A stretch of 64,000 nucleotides of DNA from Amborella trichopoda (taxonomy: Eukaryota > Streptophyta > Magnoliopsida > Amborellales > Amborellaceae): positions 1,171,022-1,235,021 of the forward strand of contig NW_006496103.1 of assembly GCF_000471905.2 (NCBI RefSeq). The letters run 5' to 3'. Positions 45,901 through 56,769 of this stretch are shown in pieces; positions within the stretch are counted from its first letter, which is position 1, and the number at the start of each line of letters is the position of its first letter. The translations under genes and the position numbers were made by a program. The notes beneath the pieces are model-generated. The model saw only the letters and a list, made by a program, of their open reading frames with translations. It did no database searches and was not told the DNA's origin.

Positions 45901-46990
45901 CAGAAAAAGGAAAACAATAAATTGAGATCGTCCCAAGCCCAAGTAAAAGCTTGGCAAGACCATCATCCTCAAAATCTTCCATGGATTTTTATTACAAGCT
46001 TAAAGAAAAGAGATTGAGATATCTCCTCAACCTATAAAGATTCAAAATCCTAAATCTAAAGGTGAAAAAAGACATTATATATCCACAACAATAATTCCAT
46101 TAATCGTAGTGGAAAATGAACACAAACTTTGTCCTCTTGCTGATATTGAAGCCATATATCTTAAGGATCATATTCATCCTTCTAATGGTTTAAAAACTCG
46201 AGAATATTAATAGAAACAGGATTTGTTAATATAGTTCATAACTATAGAAATAATGGCCATCACTTTGCATGCTCAAAGTTCCAAATTCTCAATATTATTT
46301 CATATAGATAATGGGGCTTTGATCCATTAAAGCCAAAATATTTTAAAGAACAAAATACAATTATTAAATCATATAATTATTATGATTATATTAAAGCATG
46401 GGATTTAATTTTTTCTTACCAAAATCCTACTTGTTCACATTGTTGATTTTTGCAATTCAGAATAAAATGCCTGATAGACTTACCGAACTGGTTTAAAAAC
46501 TGGTTTTACAAATGGGAACCTATTCCCAACTTGCTTCCTGGATTAATTAAAAAATCCAAACATAGATTTGTTGATTTCAATAAAATTACAGGTGAAAGAA
46601 ACATGGACTTATATTTTTGGATTTTACATGAAATACCCTGGATAATGAGATAGGAATACATCTTAAATGAAGATGATAATGACAGTTGGGATTATATCCC
46701 AAATCTAGAAAGACAGGCTTATGCCAAATGGTATGATACTTATACCCACATACATCTCAGGCCAACAAATATTACTCTAAAAAAGATTGCCTCGGTTCAT
46801 ATTGTTATCAATAGTGAAACCGATGAATTAATGGACTACTTAAATCAAATAAACACTGAATGAATTTCAAAAACAAAGCTTAGACTCTTGATGAGTTTAA
46901 GGGAAGAGGAAAAGAAAATGTCAGCCTCCCAACCAGATGCTGAAAACCAAAATGAATATTCTGGGTTTGATCCAGAATATTCTGAACCTC
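45900..46990 (+). pseudogene. Copy E: C-terminal region of unknown function
   Basis: ENEHKLCPLADIEAIYLKD lies near 46108-46165, and NGHHFACSKFQI-like sequence near 46255. The open stretch 46450-46653 has LPNWFKNWFYKWEPIPNLL and LHEIPWIMR. The end carries LRLLMSLREEEKKMSAS near 46880-46930 and an acidic tail. Confidence 0.75.
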
Positions 46991-47045
46991 ACAACATAGT
47001 TAAAATACTGTCGAAATAAGGGGCGGCTCGACTCCACTCAATCTA

Positions 47046-47057
47046 GGACACGTGTCC
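47046..47057 (+). promoter_or_regulatory. Copy E: G-box palindrome
   Basis: Perfect GGACACGTGTCC, 259 bp upstream of the TATA box. ACTGTAGC-like motifs follow at 47112-47180. Confidence 0.8.
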
Positions 47058-47191
47058 CGACAGAAGCTTCAAAAAAGGACAAAGAAATAAAAATTTTTCA
47101 AAAGCAAACACTATAGCAGTTACTGTAGCAACGGTCACTATAGAAATCATTGTATCAGCAGTCACTGTAGCACTTTTGACTATTTGGGGAA

Positions 47192-47302
47192 TACTGTGCG
47201 TACTTCAAAGGATTTCAAGTCCCTGACACTATTGTGCGGACTTTAAGGGATTACAAGTCCACCGACACTACTATGCGGACTTAAAAGAGCATTAAATCCA
47301 CT
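47192..47302 (+). repeat. Copy E: three 39-bp promoter repeats
   Basis: Units starting near 47192, 47230 and 47269 share GTGCGGACTTTAA...ACAAGTCC...GACACTA. They lie between the G-box and TATA box, where caulimovirid promoters carry activating sequences. Confidence 0.82.
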
Positions 47303-47315
47303 GTCCATGAACGTC

Positions 47316-47323
47316 TATAAAAG
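47316..47323 (+). promoter_or_regulatory. Copy E: TATA box
   Basis: TATAAAAG in GTCTATAAAAGGAGACC, a canonical plant core promoter. Transcription would start about 30 bp downstream. Confidence 0.82.
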
Positions 47324-47727
47324 GAGACCACCTCTCTCGTTGAAGACACCTCAAGTTGTAGCCTCTTACGTTTGAGTTGTGTAATAATATTCTCTCAAGG
47401 GCTCTCATCTTCTCTGAGTATTCTTTCACTCTTCCCTTGTAATACTCCTTTCATATTGTATATCTGGTAGTGTATGTAAGTTTTCCTTTTAAATATATAT
47501 GTTCATTTTGAGTTGTTAGCTTCGTTTCTTTGCTTCTTCATTAGATAGATCTATATCTGACCTACAAGCACTCATACTGTATATTATGCATATACATTTG
47601 TATATCAACGATCATAATGTATTTCTACAATTTCTACATTATGTAGAATTGTAGATCCATATATGACTAGGTCTACAGACTGTGTCTACGGCTAAGTTTG
47701 TAGACCCACAATCACAGATTTGTGTAT

Positions 47728-47753
47728 CTGTTTAGAAATAGACTTCTAAACAG
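47728..47753. repeat. Perfect 10-bp hairpin
   Basis: CTGTTTAGAA (47728-47737) and TTCTAAACAG (47744-47753) pair perfectly around a 6-nt loop. Confidence 0.85.
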
Positions 47754-47820
47754 TATACGGCTTGTAGAAGTTATCTAATTCAAGGAAATTTATGTGACTG
47801 TAGTATATCTATTTTGGTAT

Positions 47821-47875
47821 GTGATTGTAGGTCTACATATACGCGTTTATGTAGTATATGTAGACCTACAGTCAC
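47821..47875. repeat. Long hairpin with 20 of 21 pairs
   Basis: Arms 47821-47841 and 47855-47875 pair except at one position around a 13-nt loop; the inner 16 bp (TGTAGGTCTACATATA) are perfect. Confidence 0.88.
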
Positions 47876-48590
47876 AAACGTACGCCTATGTGTAGACTAT
47901 ACCAACAGACCTAGCCGTAGTAGGTTTATGTGACTGCAGACCTAAGTATATGTAGAAACAAACCTACGGCAACCAACAGACCTAGCCACTCATATAATGT
48001 GTAGACACAGTATGGAAACATACCGAGCCATAGAATTAGTCAGGCTGATTTTCTTGGTTCCTACATTGTCTAAATGTGTAGACAGTCCTACTTTCTACAG
48101 TCTAGGTTCCTGCATAAAGTTCTAATCCATAAATGGAGACATTAGATAGGCTAGATTGTTCCACATTTATGTAGGAACTAGGAAAACTTAGATTGTTTAT
48201 TTATGATTAGATAGGTTCAAACCTGTCTTTTGTTGAGGTTCTTTTTTTACACAAACCTCAACCAAAAGCGACGAGTCCTTTCCTACATTTGAGCAGAATA
48301 GACATTGTGTTCAATGTCCATTTCAGGTTGCAATACTCATTTGGTTGGATCTCATTTGCTGAATAACACATCGTCTAGAAAAACTATGGTCCTTCAAAAA
48401 CATGTATTGAAGGACGGTTTCAATAAGTACAAATATTGAAGCGGACTCTTCCATATAGTGTTTTGTTCAAATGTTCAACACATCGGCCTTTGCTTACATC
48501 AACAAGTTTCAACCTGGAATAGGCCGAACACTATTCTCAACGGTAGGTTTTCAATAATTCAAACACCAAAAGGCCGAACAGTGGTTAATT

Positions 48591-48611
48591 ATCTCCTACA
48601 TTTAGGAGAGA
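48591..48611. repeat. Leader palindrome near copy F
   Basis: ATCTCCTACATTTAGGAGAG is nearly palindromic and corresponds to the perfect 22-bp palindrome at 63414-63435 next to copy G. Confidence 0.7.
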
Positions 48612-49065
48612 ATTAAAATTCTTTCATCCAAATATTTACATAAGCGGGAATGCTGATGTTCCAAATAAGAAATCGTCCAAATATGAAAGATGAAAATGAA
48701 CAAGCTTTTACACAAACTTTTACTCACAGAACAAATCAAGACATCGAGTCATAAACATAAACTCAGAACAGACCAAAGCATCAAATGATAAACATAACTT
48801 TTAAAATATTAAAAAATTACATAGAATTCTAGGACAGAAGCGAGCTTGATATACCACCAGAAGGATAATATACGTCCTTCTGCCTAAGCAAGGATAATAG
48901 TCTGACTAAACTCAGACTATAGGTTTTAGAGCACTCAGACTCACACTCAGACTAACACTCTTCTAAACACTTGGAAAACACTTAGACTCTCGCACACAAG
49001 CACTCAGAGACTCATACACTTCACTCCTTCTTTTTCTTCGCTTCCTTGAATGAGGTTCTACTCCC

Positions 49066-49073
49066 CTTTTATA
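49066..49073 (-). promoter_or_regulatory. Copy F: TATA box
   Basis: TATAAAAG on the minus strand, followed by GGGAGTAG as in copy G. The downstream region corresponds to the start of the terminal repeat. Confidence 0.82.
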
Positions 49074-49083
49074 GACGAGAGAT

Positions 49084-49190
49084 GACCGGATTTGAATCCG
49101 TTTGAAGTCTGCGGGCTTGAAAGGGTTTGAAGTCCACTTCAATAATTGCTTCAGACTTGAACAGGTTTGAAGTCCGCACCGACACCAAAA
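49084..49190 (-). repeat. Copy F: promoter repeats
   Basis: On the minus strand three modules of GCGGACTTCAAA-CC-TTCAAG type precede the TATA box, as in copies E and G. Confidence 0.75.
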
Positions 49191-49251
49191 GAGTCTTTTG
49201 GGCCTACCCCGTTTAAAAATGGCGACAGTGTTCTTCATTATTGTGTCGGCA

Positions 49252-49291
49252 TCTACAGTAAAAGGCATCTACAGTAAAAGGCATCTACAGT
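49252..49291. repeat. Copy F: short tandem repeat upstream of the promoter modules
   Basis: GGCATCTACAGTAAAA repeats about 2.5 times with a 16-bp period. The equivalent site in copy G (near 62790) has a single unit. Confidence 0.85.
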
Positions 49292-49299
49292 TGGCTAGG

Positions 49300-49311
49300 G
49301 GACATGTGTCC
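49300..49311 (-). promoter_or_regulatory. Copy F: G-box-like palindrome
   Basis: GGACATGTGTCC on the plus strand: the palindrome of A, E and G with one change in the core, giving CATGTG. Confidence 0.7.
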
Positions 49312-49379
49312 TGGGTAGTGAGGAGCCGGTCCGTCCACTTCATCTTAAAGTAGATTCTATTAGCTGGATAATGGGGTTA

Positions 49380-50450
49380 AGATCCCCTAGCAGAGTTCTT
49401 TATTTTGATTCATCATATCTTCCTCTCCTTTTGTCTTTTCTGATACGGACGTATTATGTTCACATCTTCTTCTAATGCCATTAGTAACTTCTTCTTGAGC
49501 TCTTTTTTGGATAATTTAGGGTTTTGCTGCCTCTCTCATTGTTACAAAATCCATAAGTGCAATATGAGAATTTTCATGATTTTGAGGAGATGGAACTATT
49601 TTAAGTTCGAGATTCTCTGGTTTTAAAGAAGTGTTTCTATACTTATCCCACCATTTTACCTAAATTGTCATCCTTGGTTATATTGTGTGACCATTTTAAG
49701 ATCCAAGGGACTTGATATAAAGCCAAAAAATAGATGTGATAATTCCTTTCAGGAAAATGCTTATTAAGGTCGGTAAATTTCCTTTGAGATATACTTCATT
49801 GGGGAGAATTTTTGTACATGATCCCCATAAAAAGAACAAGTTTTTGAACCAGTTTGGAAAATTGGTAAAAGTATTAAGTTTAAATTGGACATACCAACGA
49901 TGAGTATTCTAAAGATTTTGATAAGCAAAGATTTCATCCCATGCTTTGATATACTCAAACTAGTGATAGGTTTTCATTTCTTTTGTATTTAGAATCCTTA
50001 GATTTAAAGGAGCAAGTCGCCAATCTTTGTAGGAGATAATATTATGTATTTGAAGTTTTGAGAAGGCAATTTGAGAGTCATTATTCCTATTGTTATGAAC
50101 TATAGTTACTGATATTGTTTCCATTAAAATGGCTTCATAATATTCCCTGCATCTATCGCCTTTATTTGGATGCAAATAGTTTTTTAGATATATTGCTGCT
50201 ATTTCAGCAGGGGGTTTTCTCTTGTGATCATCTTCTATGTTCATTAGAGATATATATGTGGTATCCACAAAAGATGTCCTATTAGGACTTTGATTCAAAC
50301 TATAAGTCCTTATGGGGGATTATTGGTGAGATATCTCAATCTCTTGAGCTTGTTTTTTTATTAAAGTGCTTGGTGATTTTGACGATGTAGCCAAGCTTTT
50401 ACTTGGGTTGGGGACTATCTCCATTTGTTGTTTATGCGATCTCCTGCCCT
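49380..50450 (-). pseudogene. Copy F: C-terminal region of unknown function
   Basis: The open stretch 50298-49960 carries MNIEDDHKRKPPAEIAAIYL, RCREYYEAILMETISV and NNRNNDSQIAFSKLQI. Downstream, frameshifted, are AWDEIFAYQN near 49940, FPNWFKNLF near 49850 and WILKW near 49695. The Ser/Pro-rich start lies at 50440-50300. Confidence 0.78.
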
Positions 50451-50545
50451 CCCTGCAAAAATTCTCGTGTTAAGAAGTCAGGAAGATGGTTAGCTTTTCC
50501 TTAAATGAATTCAATAGTAAATTCAAATGTTGAGAGAATACCTTG

Positions 50546-51307
50546 TCATCGTGCAAATATTTGTTTTGAAACGAGATTTTTAACATCTTTTTTTAGAATA
50601 TCCTTGGCAGCTTTGCAATCGGTACGAATAAGAAAAGGCTTATTCAGCAAATCGTTCTGAAATTTTGTTACACAATAAACAACTGCAAGGATCTCTTTCT
50701 TAACCATGGAATAATTTTGTTGGTTGTTCTTTTTCATGAAGTTTTTGTTTAAGTACTCCCCCAGTCCTTGTTCAGAAGCATCTGTTTCAATGATTTTAAG
50801 AGCTTCGGAACTAGATAGTGCGAAGCAGGGTAATTCTTTTGCCCTAAGTTTGATTTTTCTAACTACTTTGCTATGCTCATACGACAAATCAGGAGGGAAC
50901 TGTTGGAACAAAGGTTTAACGTCAATGGTAAGGTTTTTGTAGAAATCAGAAATATAATTCAAACATCCAAGAAATCTTTGAAGTTCTTTCTTATCTTTTA
51001 TAACGTCCGAAAATTTGCTTGCAAACTGGATTACTCTATCAATGGGAATGATTCTCCCCTGATAAATATTGTGACCAAGGAATCTCACCATGGTCTGGAA
51101 AATGTTTATCTTTTTTGTCGGTACGACTAGTCCAACATTTTTAATAGCTCTTAAAAATATGTTAAAATGTTTGCAATATTGATTAACAGATTCAGGAAAG
51201 ACAAGTACATCATCAATATATACTATCATGAATTTTGTGTAAGGATTAAATATATCATTCATGATATTTTGAATTTCTGATAGTGCATTTTTTAATCCGA
51301 AATGCAT
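50546..51307 (-). pseudogene. Copy F: reverse transcriptase active site, connection and RNase H in one frame
   Basis: The longest viral open stretch in the reverse-strand copies, 253 codons. It contains the intact YIDD box (51209-51220), FLGHNIYQGRIIPIDRVIQF, ELQRFLGCLNYISDFYKNLT, then RNase H with ETDASEQGLG, KKEILAVVYC and RTDCKAAKDILKKD. A deletion near 50720-50730 removes roughly 17 residues between the first and second RNase H blocks. RNase H ends broken at about 50460. Confidence 0.88.
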
Positions 51308-51666
51308 GACATTTCATTCATAATGTCCAAAGGGGACATTGAAAGTTGTTTTGTATTTATATTTTTCGACAATTTGGATTTGCCAATATCCAGACTTTAG
51401 ATCGAATTTTGAAAAAATACAGGCATTAACCAGCCTATCAAGAAGGTCTAAGAGCATATTGGGAATTGGGTATCTTATCCATATCGTAGGACTTTGTTTA
51501 GAGGTTTATAATTTATAACCAGTCTAAGAGCTCTCCTTTCTATTTCAGAGGCCTTTTTAACATAAAAGGCCGAGCAGCCCCGAGGCGAGGTGCTTTTTCT
51601 AATAAGACTTTTATTAAGAAATTCTTGGATTTCCTTTTTGCAAATTTCCAAAAGTCTACTATTCAT
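51308..51666 (-). pseudogene. Copy F: reverse transcriptase finger region
   Basis: The stretch 51666-51475 carries the lead-in and ERRALRLVINYKPLNKVLRY. A frameshift near 51480 follows, then FSKFDLKSGYWQIQIV-like sequence in another frame to 51308. Confidence 0.83.
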
Positions 51667-51669
51667 TTG

Positions 51670-52290
51670 AATAGGTCGTGCCTTGGTAGAAATTTTTCGT
51701 TCATTAAAATTTGGCTCATAAGGGAGCTCGACTATATGTTGTTTTCTATCCCAAAAGGCATTAGGGACTTCAGAGCATATCTCTCTTTCAATAGTCCTTT
51801 AAAACTACTAATCTCTTGTTGCAACTTGGGAGATAAAATTTTTTATCAATTATTTTGTACTTAATTTCCTCTTTTAGATAAGAAAGGAATCGTTGTTTAG
51901 TAGAGATTTCACTTTTAATATTATTTATCTCATGAACCCTAGGTTTATCTATGAAATTGAATTTTACTTCATCTCCTTCAATATTAGCTTCTATTCCTGT
52001 ATCATCAATCTTTATGGGGTAAAGCATATTTAGGAAAGGAGTTCCTAAAATAACCGGTTGACTTAAACCTTTAACCATGATGAGCGGAAGTCTAAAACAA
52101 GCTCCATTACTGCAAACCGCAGCATAAGACAATTTGTAATTTATTAGCATTTTGCTACCATAAGCAATATTTAAGACCTGGGTAGTTTTTCTAAAGTATT
52201 TTGTAGGGACTAAGCCCTCATTTATGCAATTTAAATCAACTCCTGAATCAATAAGAGCAGTGGTCTGAAAGTGATATTCTTGTTGTACAA
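51670..52290 (-). pseudogene. Copy F: aspartic protease and linker to RT
   Basis: DSG is intact at 52241-52249 (LIDSGVDLNCINEGL). The open stretch 52150-51788 has LSYAAVCSNGACFRLPLIMV and LGTPFLNMLYPIKIDDTGIE, then the linker. A frame break near 51790 follows. Confidence 0.84.
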
Positions 52291-52429
52291 CAATTTTATC
52301 AGTAGCAAACCATCTTTGTGTTACTACCTTGTCTAGAAGATTAATATATTTAAGGTTTTGGAGTAAAGATTTTTCTTAAGTGTTACATTGAAATTATTGG
52401 GGTATTCATTTATTAAACCCTTCTTCTAG

Positions 52430-53181
52430 AACTTTTGGTAGCGTATCTTATACCTCGGGTAGTATAAGATTATCGGGGTATTCATTTATTAAATTATTAT
52501 ATTCTTCTTCCGCATTTTAATTCCTCCTTTCTTTCCCAAGAATTCATAGCCATTTCTAAGATTTGAATTCTTGTTTTAAGATTTATTAGCTCATTGAAAA
52601 CTCCATTTAGTTCATGTTTTAATTCGAGAATTGAGGGTTCTCTATCATTCTGGGTTTTACAACTGAGGGTTCTCTATCATTCTAGGTTTTACTCTGAACC
52701 TGTTTAAGGATGTCTTGAAAGCTATATTCCTCTTTTGTTGGTATAAGGAAGTTTTGGGTGTAGCAGGCCTGGATGGGTTTTTTGCCATGTTTATGTATTG
52801 GATTATGGCTTCTTTTTTAGCATCTGGATCATTAATTTTGTCAATTAAACCAATTATTAACTTTTTTTCTTTTGTTAGGGTATTTATAGTCAAACCATTC
52901 ATATCTATGATTGCTTTGTAAAAATTACATCGGCCAGAGTCATTGCCTTTACAATCATCTTCTAAGTCTGAGTCTGAGCTCGAAAAGACTAACTCTTTGT
53001 CATTAATTTCCCCAATTAACATTTCTTCTTCAGATTCAGCAGAGTCATCCGAAGTTTCTTCATTAATCAACAAAATATTAAATATTTGTTTTTTAACATT
53101 TTCATCAATTTCATGGGCATTAATTTTTCTTTTAACCCAGCATTTATTTTTATAATGCCCTACCTTACCACAGTTATAACA
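52430..53181 (-). pseudogene. Copy F: zinc knuckle and acidic spacer
   Basis: The CCHC knuckle 53181-53140 reads CYNCGKVGHYKNKC with all ligands. The open stretch 53073-52657 has the acidic run SDDSAESEEEM and SSSDSDLEDDCKGND, then LTKEKKLIIGLIDKIND. A small duplication of GAGGGTTCTCTATCATTCT occurs at 52633-52675. Confidence 0.84.
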
Positions 53182-53189
53182 AACTGGTA

Positions 53190-54240
53190 CTTTCCTTTTT
53201 CCCTTGTGCTTAAAAGAATCATCTTGGATAAACCTTTTAAGGAATTTCTTTTTTTTTTCTAAGGATTGATTATATCTAGACTTGTGAAAAGTTTTATGGT
53301 TTTCTTTATGCCGGGGTTTAGACGAGGATAAAGTATTGTACCCAAACTGTTCACAGAAGTCCCCAAATTCCTTCTTCCCAGTTATCCCTTGTTTTTCTAG
53401 TTGTCTTCTGAGTTTTAGGTCTGTACATAATGCAAGACCCTCAGCATAGATTTATGCTGATAACTCATCTAATGTATATTGAAAATAAGGAATAGTTCCA
53501 TTATGTTTATTTTTAAGTCTTGTTTTGACCTTTTCAGCAAAAAGATGTGGGAGGCCTGAAATGAATTTTTCCTTCCGCTAATCTGCTTTACTATCTTCCC
53601 TAGATAGTAGTCTTAAGTAAAAACTATCTTTATACTATTTAAAGTGAGAGAGTGTAAGGCAACGTAAGTTTGATAGCAAATCTTTCGATCTTACAGCTAA
53701 GAGAGTCGTACTACCAACAAAATGAAGCGTGATGGTATAAATTATATTGTATTAATTGAATCACCTTCATCGACCACCATGTCTTGGATCTGTCCCATAC
53801 CAATTTCAGGTTTAACCATCCACTGCTTAGTGGCGTTAAGGATCTGATGTTTTGTCCATATGGAAATCCCACCAGCCTCTAAGCCATCCCGTAAAGCCAC
53901 ATATAATAGCTTTGGCTATTTCGTAATATTTATTACCGCTAGCTTTACAAGCAGTAGCATAAATTGTCATATGCTTCATTAAGTCAAGAATTTGGTTTTC
54001 TGACATACCATCTATATTCCAATTAACAATAGATCTGCCGGAGTAAGATATAGAACTAGCAATAAGGTCTTCTTCTATTTGAAAGTCTACTGGAGTAGGT
54101 CGTGGACAGTACATTCTAGTCTGGGAAACTGGTCTAGTTTTTCTCCCATAGTTTATCCTATTGATATCTAAGCCATTAGATTTAAAGGCTTGTTCCATTT
54201 CTTTAATTTGGATCTTTTTGTAACTCACCAATAATACGAG
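53190..54240 (-). pseudogene. Copy F: coat protein
   Basis: The open stretch 54231-53836 holds the core: QTRMYCPRPTPVDFQIEEDL, SGRSIVNWNIDGMSENQILD and GFTGWLRGWWDFHMDK. The C-terminal half continues in broken frames (TRLKNKHNG near 53500, KKEFGDFCEQFGYNTL near 53340) into a basic stretch before the zinc knuckle. Confidence 0.84.
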
Positions 54241-54267
54241 ACTGTCCCTTTATTTTATCATTAATAT

Positions 54268-55215
54268 TTAATTTGGTTGTCTCTTGACTAATTCATGCAC
54301 AAGTTCTTTATTATCATCTTTTTCCTTTATTCCTTGTAGGCTGAATTTTCCCACTTCTATACTAGGTGGTGGTTTGAACAGTACAGCTTCTTTGTGGTTT
54401 TCTTTTTTCTTTTCCTGCCGCATGGGTTTTAGTTTGTTCAACACGTTTTCAATTCTAGCCTTTTGTTTTCCCAAGGTTTTATGAAAAAGATTTGTATAGT
54501 TATTTTGTTTTATGATATGTGGTATACCCTCTAGTTTAGCCATATGCTTGTCTTGTCTCTTTAGGCCCTAGTTTGAAAGGTGAGGCCTTGGTTTTCAACT
54601 TTTCACTTTTCAGTTGTAAACTTGTTTTAGGCGGGTGAATAGACTCAACAGATTCACCTTTGACTGTATGAAAGGTATGAAATGGTTTTTCGGCCATATT
54701 AATTTCGGGATTTGAGAAATCTGGGATTTTAATTCCTCTGGATTTTCAGATGTATTTAAGTCATTTGAAAAACTTTACATTAGCTTTGTGTTGCAACATA
54801 AAATTGTTGATTTTTTTATGAAGTATATTTCTTAACTCTTCTTTAAATTCTTGAAGGAACCACTTTTTAATTTGCCTATTTTCTTCAGAGAGAAAATCTC
54901 TTTTAATCCATTCTTTATCAATGATAAACTTGTCTTGACATTGAATTGTAAATAAATCAAATTCAAAATATAACATAGTAGGTTCTTCTGACCCAGTTTA
55001 GGAAGAACCAGGAATGTTAACTTTATACATCGGATGCTGGACTTGATTTGAAATTTTTCTAAGACCTTCCAAAATTATCTTCTCATTGTGTACCTCCTCA
55101 TAATCTATCTGAGGAACAAATGAAGTAGAAGTTCTGGGTGGAGTGTTAGAAGATAAATTAGATAGGCTCAGTCTAGTTTTCCTATATGATGAAAATTGAA
55201 TTTCTATTTCACTTT
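54268..55215 (-). pseudogene. Copy F: linker between movement and coat proteins, truncated
   Basis: The stretch 54976-54761 carries FDLFTIQCQDKFIIDKEWIK, and 54543-54268 carries AKLEGIPHIIKQNNYTNLFH and KPPPSIEVGKFSLQGIK. Homology to copy G ends at 55215 in the part encoding FSSYRKTRLSLS, so the movement protein is missing. Confidence 0.78.
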
Positions 55216-56094
55216 ATTCAAGGAGGAGGAGAAAAGAAGCGGACTTAAATTTAAACAAAGTCCTACGATGGACCTAAAGAGCCAATGTAAGTTATCAGCA
55301 AGGTGGGAGGAGTTTTATGAACACATCATTTGGATCTCAACAGTACCCAAATGATGTTTTATCAGGAGAGTAGTGTTCGGCTTATTCCAGTTTGAACATT
55401 TACTCACGCCCTCAACAAAACGTGCTGAATATTGAAACCAGGAGTTTTGCTCAAGGTTGACTTATTTGAAGGAAGATGAGAAAAGACAGGAGTTGAAAAG
55501 TATATTAGGAACAGATGATGATTATACACCTTGGAATGTCCATTTTCAGGGTGTACAATTTCCATCTGTTCCAATTTTTTGTTTATTCTGTAGAAAGGAA
55601 CATCATTTGTAGAAAGGAAGATGATGATAGATTAAACTTATAGAAAGGAACAGACAGGCTAGGTTCCACTATTAAATTGACCCAGTTCTTATTTCTTGTT
55701 TTCAAACTTCTATAGGACAACTCAAATGTAGGAAAGGGCTCGGCACAAAAGTGTTTGAACACAACACTCAGCACAAAAGCTTCAAATAGATAGGGACTTA
55801 TTTGAGATGTGCTTAAGGAACAAAAGGTGTTGAAGGTGCTGAATATTGAACACAATTAGAACATTTACTCAGCCATGGTGTTTGTCCTGAAAATCATTTA
55901 CATTTAGCATATTTCAACCTGGATGTTTTGCTTGACGATGTGTTGAACCTGTAGCAAAGCTTCTCAGAATTATCAGGTTGGTCTAGCACAGGCTCAAATT
56001 CAATGAAATGGTCTAGAAAAACTTTCGATCTGTAGGGCCTGGAATAGGACACTACAAGCCGAACATCAGCCATCTTAGCAATTTAAAGTCAAAA
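55216..56094. other. Non-coding spacer between copies F and G
   Basis: No coding domain is recognised. It contains leader-like motifs shared with 48200-48600 in opposite orientation, such as CAAATGTAGGAAAGG (55723), TTCAACCTGGA (55914) and GCCGAACA-like strings. It is probably leader sequence of this viral lineage left between the two heads. Confidence 0.5.
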
Positions 56095-56138
56095 GATTAT
56101 TCATTTTCATCTTTCCGATTTGGACGCTCTTTTATTTG

Positions 56139-56156
56139 GTATCAAAACCAGGTTTT
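56139..56156 (+). other. Copy G: candidate tRNA-Met primer binding site
   Basis: TGGTATCAAAACCAGG starts with the eight bases TGGTATCA that plant pararetroviruses and many LTR elements use to pair with initiator tRNA-Met; the next bases diverge from the usual match. It lies directly after the terminal-repeat-like sequence and 130 bp before the movement protein. Confidence 0.6.
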
Positions 56157-56271
56157 AACAGTGGTTAACTGAAAAATTAGCTAAATTAAGATTATAATTC
56201 AATCTAAAAATCGTTGCCACCCAAAGATCACTTAAGCCAGGAAGGCAGAAAAGTATAGGAACTGTTTCCAG

Positions 56272-56760
56272 TTGACTCAGATTACAGCTATAATCTTGAA
56301 ATGGCGAATTTTATTAGAACCCTATCTACTAGAAGACCATAAACGGAAGAATTTTAATTATTTACATATTGGCCTAGTCCAAATAGCGGTTAAACCTCTA
56401 ACTAGAACAGGATTAAATAATTATGTCCTACTTTGTTTAAGAGATAACAGGCATATATACTTTAATTACTTTTCGAATTTTTCGATAGCCTTATTTGATC
56501 CAAACCTATTAAAAGTTTTAACCTTGAACTTTAAAACGAAAAGTTTTGATATGGACCCAGGGTTTCAAAATTTAGCTTTTATCTATAGAATTTGTTATAA
56601 GGTTATGAACACCTTATGTCCAAATGCAAGAAAAATGGACACTAAGGGTTAGACAATATTTTTCCAAACAAACATGGAAAAATCTAATTTGGTTATACCT
56701 AAGACCGTATCATGGACACAGGTAATGCTACCTGAGCGATGGTCTCTCTAATCTGAGAAC
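56272..56760 (+). pseudogene. Copy G: movement protein
   Basis: Open to the stop at 56650-56652 and continuing beyond it. Blocks are YLHIGLVQIAVKPLTRTGLN, LLCLRDNRH, FDMDPGFQNLAFIYRICYKV and NTLCPNARKMD. This pattern fits the 30K movement protein family that modifies plasmodesmata. The first ATG at 56272 may not be the ancestral start, since the copy B and E start motif is not kept. Confidence 0.83.
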
Positions 56761-56769
56761 CATAATAAA

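Larger units (their letters stand above)
40731..47530 (+). mobile_element. Endogenous caulimovirid copy E
   Basis: A full-length but decayed copy from the movement protein (ATG at 40801) to the promoter at 47046-47323. It begins 10-70 bp from the start of copy D on the other strand, forming a head-to-head pair. About 100 bp are deleted inside the protease at 44309. RT and RNase H catalytic residues are substituted. Confidence 0.88.
47531..48650. other. Non-coding leader between copies E and F, rich in hairpins
   Basis: No coding sequence is recognised in this 1.1 kb. Its left part is full of complementary GTAGACCTACA-like motifs that form strong hairpins (47728-47753, 47821-47875). The right part carries motifs (GCCGAACA, TTCAACCTGGA, AAATGTAGGAAAGG) that reappear at 55380-55960 next to copy G. 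Long structured leaders are typical of caulimovirid pregenomic RNA. Confidence 0.55.
48651..55215 (-). mobile_element. Endogenous caulimovirid copy F, the least decayed core
   Basis: Runs from the linker after the movement protein (truncated at 55215) to the promoter and terminal repeat at 49066-48651. Zinc knuckle, protease DSG, RT YIDD and two RNase H acidic sites are intact. Its sister is copy G, head to head across a 0.9-kb spacer; the 3' flanks of F (48660-48900) and G (63100-63360) are also inverted repeats of each other. Confidence 0.88.

Noticed and set aside
55583..55855. 90-codon minus-strand open frame in the F/G spacer
   Set aside because: No similarity to the viral domains in the window; the region looks like non-coding leader.
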